From positions 62,001-126,000 of the forward strand of contig NZ_BDAI01000005.1 of the NCBI RefSeq assembly GCF_002091755.1: DNA of 64,000 nucleotides, in the 5' to 3' direction. Below the pieces are notes generated by a model. The model was not told the origin of the DNA and searched no databases. It saw only the letters and a program-made list of their open reading frames with translations. Positions within the stretch are counted from its first letter, which is position 1. Every line of letters starts with the position of its first letter. The DNA comes from Pseudomonas nitroreducens NBRC 12694 (lineage in GTDB: Bacteria; Pseudomonadota; Gammaproteobacteria; Pseudomonadales; Pseudomonadaceae). Shown one piece after another: positions 61,985-64,000 of the stretch. The position numbers were made by a program, and so were the translations under genes.

Positions 61985-63037
61985 TCAGCCCTTCAGCTTG
62001 GACCAGATGCGGTCCTGCAGCTCGCGGGACTTGTTGCTGCATTCCTTTTCCAGGCGCAGGCGCTGTGCGTATTCCTCGGGCATGTTGATGGCGTCCATGA
62101 CCTTCCACTTGGCGTCGAGCAACTGGTCGGTCTGGATGCCATTGGAATAGGCGATGGCGTTGGTCACCGCGGCGGCGTTCTCCGGCTTCATCATCCAGTT
62201 GATGAAGACCTTGGCGTTCTCCGGGTGCGGCGCGCTTTTCGGCACGGCGAAGTTGTCCTGGAAGGACGCCACGCCCTCGCGCGGGTAGACGTACTTGATG
62301 GTGCTCTTCTGCAGCGTGGCGCGCGCGGTGGAGCCGTTCCAGTTCTGCATCAGCACCACTTCGCCGGAGGCCATTCGGTCCACGGTGTTGTCCGAGCTGT
62401 ACATCTTCAGGAAGGGCTTCTGCTTCTGCAGCAGTTCGAGAATCTTCTTCGCATCCTGCGGGTTCTCGGTGCACTCGTCGACGTTGAGGTAATGCGCGGC
62501 GGCGTTGATCAGGCTGCTCGGCGTGTCGAGCGCGGCGACCTGCCCCTGCAGCTCCGGACGCGGCTCGAAGAACTCCTTCCACGAGTCATCCAGCTTGCCG
62601 CCCGGCACCCGCGCGCTGTCGTAGGAGAAACCGGTGGTGCCCCACAGGTAGGGCGCCGAGTACTTGCGACCGGGATCGAAGCCCGGATCGCGGAAGGCCG
62701 GTTTGACGAACTGGAAGTTGGCCAGCGTGGGCGTGTCGATTTCCAGCAGCAGGTCCTGGTTGATCAGCGTCTGCATGATCGAGTGCGACGGCACGATCAC
62801 GTCGTATGCCGCACCGCCGGCCTGCAGTTTCGCCAGCAGGGTTTCATTGCTGTCGTAGCCGTCCATGGTGACCTTGATGCCGGTCTCCTTCTCGAACTTG
62901 GCCAGCAGTTCCACCGGGTAGTAGTCGGTCCAGTTGTAGAAGAACAGCTGCTTGGGTTCCTCGGCCTGGGCGACGCCCGCAGCCAGCAGGACGAGGGACA
63001 AACCGGCAAGGCCGTGACGCAGGGCATTCAACTTCAT
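61985..63037 (-). CDS. Polyamine-type periplasmic binding protein (PotF/PotD-like)
   Basis: The 350-aa protein has a Sec signal (1-25, ending AGVAQA) and the spermidine/putrescine-binding pattern LFFYNWTDYYPVELLAKFEKETGIKV, SSLINAAAHYLN, NWNGSTARATL. It binds a cationic amine or a related compound in the periplasm and delivers it to the permeases encoded upstream. Given the downstream amidohydrolases, the ligand may be an N-containing heterocycle or amide rather than a polyamine. Confidence 0.87.
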   Translation of the reverse strand: MKLNALRHGLAGLSLVLLAAGVAQAEEPKQLFFYNWTDYYPVELLAKFEKETGIKVTMDGYDSNETLLAKLQAGGAAYDVIVPSHSIMQTLINQDLLLEIDTPTLANFQFVKPAFRDPGFDPGRKYSAPYLWGTTGFSYDSARVPGGKLDDSWKEFFEPRPELQGQVAALDTPSSLINAAAHYLNVDECTENPQDAKKILELLQKQKPFLKMYSSDNTVDRMASGEVVLMQNWNGSTARATLQKSTIKYVYPREGVASFQDNFAVPKSAPHPENAKVFINWMMKPENAAAVTNAIAYSNGIQTDQLLDAKWKVMDAINMPEEYAQRLRLEKECSNKSRELQDRIWSKLKG

Positions 63038-63079
63038 AGGGCTCTCCGAAAAGCTAAAGGTCAGGGTCGGCAGTCGTTA

Positions 63080-63871
63080 TCAAGCGTCGGGTTTGCCGCG
63101 TTGGCCAAGCCAGTACGACAGCACCACGAGGACGATGGAAATCACCAGCATGAGAGTCGAGATGGCATTGATCTCGGGCGTCACCCCGGCCTTGATGGCC
63201 GAGAAGATGTAGACCGGCAGCGTCGTCGAGCCGGGGCCGGCGACGAAGAAGGTCATGATGAAGTCGTCGAGGCTGACCACGAACGCCAGCACCGCACCGG
63301 ACAGCACCGCCGGCCACAGCAGCGGCAGCGTCACCCGGCGGAAGACCTGGTACGGGCTGGCGTACAAATCTCCGGCGGCTTCCAGCAGGCTCTTGTCCAG
63401 ATCGTTCAGGCGCGCGCGGATCGGCAGGTAGGCGAAGGGAATGCAGAAGCCGACATGGGCGACGATCACCGTCAGCAGGCCAAGCTTGATGCCCAGCGAC
63501 ATGAACAGCAGCAGCGTGGCCACCGCTATGACGATCTCCGGCAGGATCAGCGGCAGGTTGATCCCGCCTTCCACCAGCCGCCGTCCGTAGAACGGCCGCG
63601 AGGTCGCCAGCGCCGCCGCCAGGGCAATCGCCGTGGACAGCACGGTAGCGAAGCCGGCGACCACCAGCGAGTTGAATGCAGCGGCCTGGATCGAGGGGTT
63701 GGCGACGATCTTGCCGTACCAGGCGAAGGAGAATTCGGTCCACACCGTGGCCGAGCGGTTGGCGTTGAAGCTGTAGGCGATCAACACGAAGATCGGCAGG
63801 TACAGATAGGCCAGCACCAGCAAGCTGGTTTCGCGGGTGCCGGGGAGTTTCTTCAGGTGCTGGGCGATCAT
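63080..63871 (-). CDS. ABC transporter permease (PotC/PotI-like)
   Basis: The 263-aa inner-membrane permease has about six hydrophobic segments and the EAA loop LLEAAGDLYASPYQVFRRVTLPLLWPAVL (about 163-190) that contacts the ATPase. Its ATG overlaps the stop of the partial permease gene upstream (ATGA). It is the second permease of a PotGHI-type transporter. Confidence 0.9.
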   Translation of the reverse strand: MIAQHLKKLPGTRETSLLVLAYLYLPIFVLIAYSFNANRSATVWTEFSFAWYGKIVANPSIQAAAFNSLVVAGFATVLSTAIALAAALATSRPFYGRRLVEGGINLPLILPEIVIAVATLLLFMSLGIKLGLLTVIVAHVGFCIPFAYLPIRARLNDLDKSLLEAAGDLYASPYQVFRRVTLPLLWPAVLSGAVLAFVVSLDDFIMTFFVAGPGSTTLPVYIFSAIKAGVTPEINAISTLMLVISIVLVVLSYWLGQRGKPDA

Positions 63872-64000
63872 GTCGAGGCTCCCAGGTGGACGGCCTTGGC
63901 CGCGCGGCGGCTGTACAGGGCGAACGCGATCAGCGCGAGCAGCATGATCGCCAGCAGCAGGAACGACAGCGAACCGCCCAGGGGCCAGTTGCGCGCGGTG
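63868..64000 (-). CDS. ABC transporter permease (PotB/PotH-like), C-terminal fragment
   Basis: Only the last 44 codons are in the window. The peptide RNWPLGGSLSFLLLAIMLLA is a last transmembrane segment and is followed by a basic tail (SRRAAKAVHLGAST). It overlaps the next permease by four bases. The ATPase subunit and the rest of the operon lie outside the window. Confidence 0.85.
   Translation of the reverse strand, partial: TARNWPLGGSLSFLLLAIMLLALIAFALYSRRAAKAVHLGAST

Overview
The window is a piece of a Pseudomonas chromosome, most likely from the P. aeruginosa / P. citronellolis / P. nitroreducens side of the genus. The evidence is the gene order ftsH-rlmE-yhbY-greA-carB-lysE-carA-dapB-dnaJ-dnaK-grpE-recN-fur-bamE-rnfH-ratA-smpB-lldR-lldPD-dld-pmrAB-like, the tmRNA tag ANDDNYALAA, the high GC content of the core genes, and a Pseudomonas-type REP element near 61.9 kb.

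Layout. 0-16.7 kb: conserved housekeeping genes for rRNA methylation, carbamoyl-phosphate and lysine synthesis, the DnaK chaperone system with two sigma-32-type promoters, recN behind a LexA box, fur, bamE and smpB. 16.7-26.5 kb: lactate utilisation (lldR, operator, lldP, lldD, FAD/Fe-S D-lactate dehydrogenase) and a PmrAB-like two-component system. 26.6-32.1 kb: a single-chain acyl-CoA carboxylase, a cation/Ca2+ exchanger behind a probable yybP-ykoY manganese riboswitch, and a DJ-1/PfpI protein. 32.1-39.94 kb: tmRNA, with a 7.4-kb integrated element in its 3' end bounded by perfect 27-bp direct repeats. 40-46.2 kb: yceH, a soluble PDC/Cache protein with a FadR-type regulator, an aldehyde dehydrogenase and an amino-acid permease. 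46.2-57.6 kb: a 14-gene polysaccharide locus transcribed leftwards and exported by a Wzm/Wzt-type ABC transporter. 58.4-64 kb: a leftward catabolic operon with a polyamine-type ABC importer, two amidohydrolase-fold enzymes and a flavin reductase, cut by the window edge.

The most interesting region is the element in ssrA. It keeps the control, replication and integration genes of a Pf-like filamentous phage: a divergent repressor, two small winged-helix/excisionase-like proteins, a replication initiator and a tyrosine integrase coupled TGATG to the initiator. No coat, adsorption or Zot/assembly gene is visible. It therefore looks like an inovirus-derived satellite (comparable in logic to RS1 of CTXphi) or a defective prophage. 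Its cargo is a TIR-domain protein with an unrecognised C-terminal domain beside attL, two membrane-anchored coiled-coil proteins, and an ankyrin protein beside attR. This arrangement suggests an undescribed defence or exclusion module.

In the polysaccharide locus, a cupin, two nucleotidyltransferases, a HAD phosphatase and a glycerophosphodiesterase-like protein lie in one tightly packed string. They are followed by a GMC oxidoreductase with a cysteine motif and a small Tat-signal partner. This combination suggests an unusual activated building block and an oxidative modification of the exported glycan.
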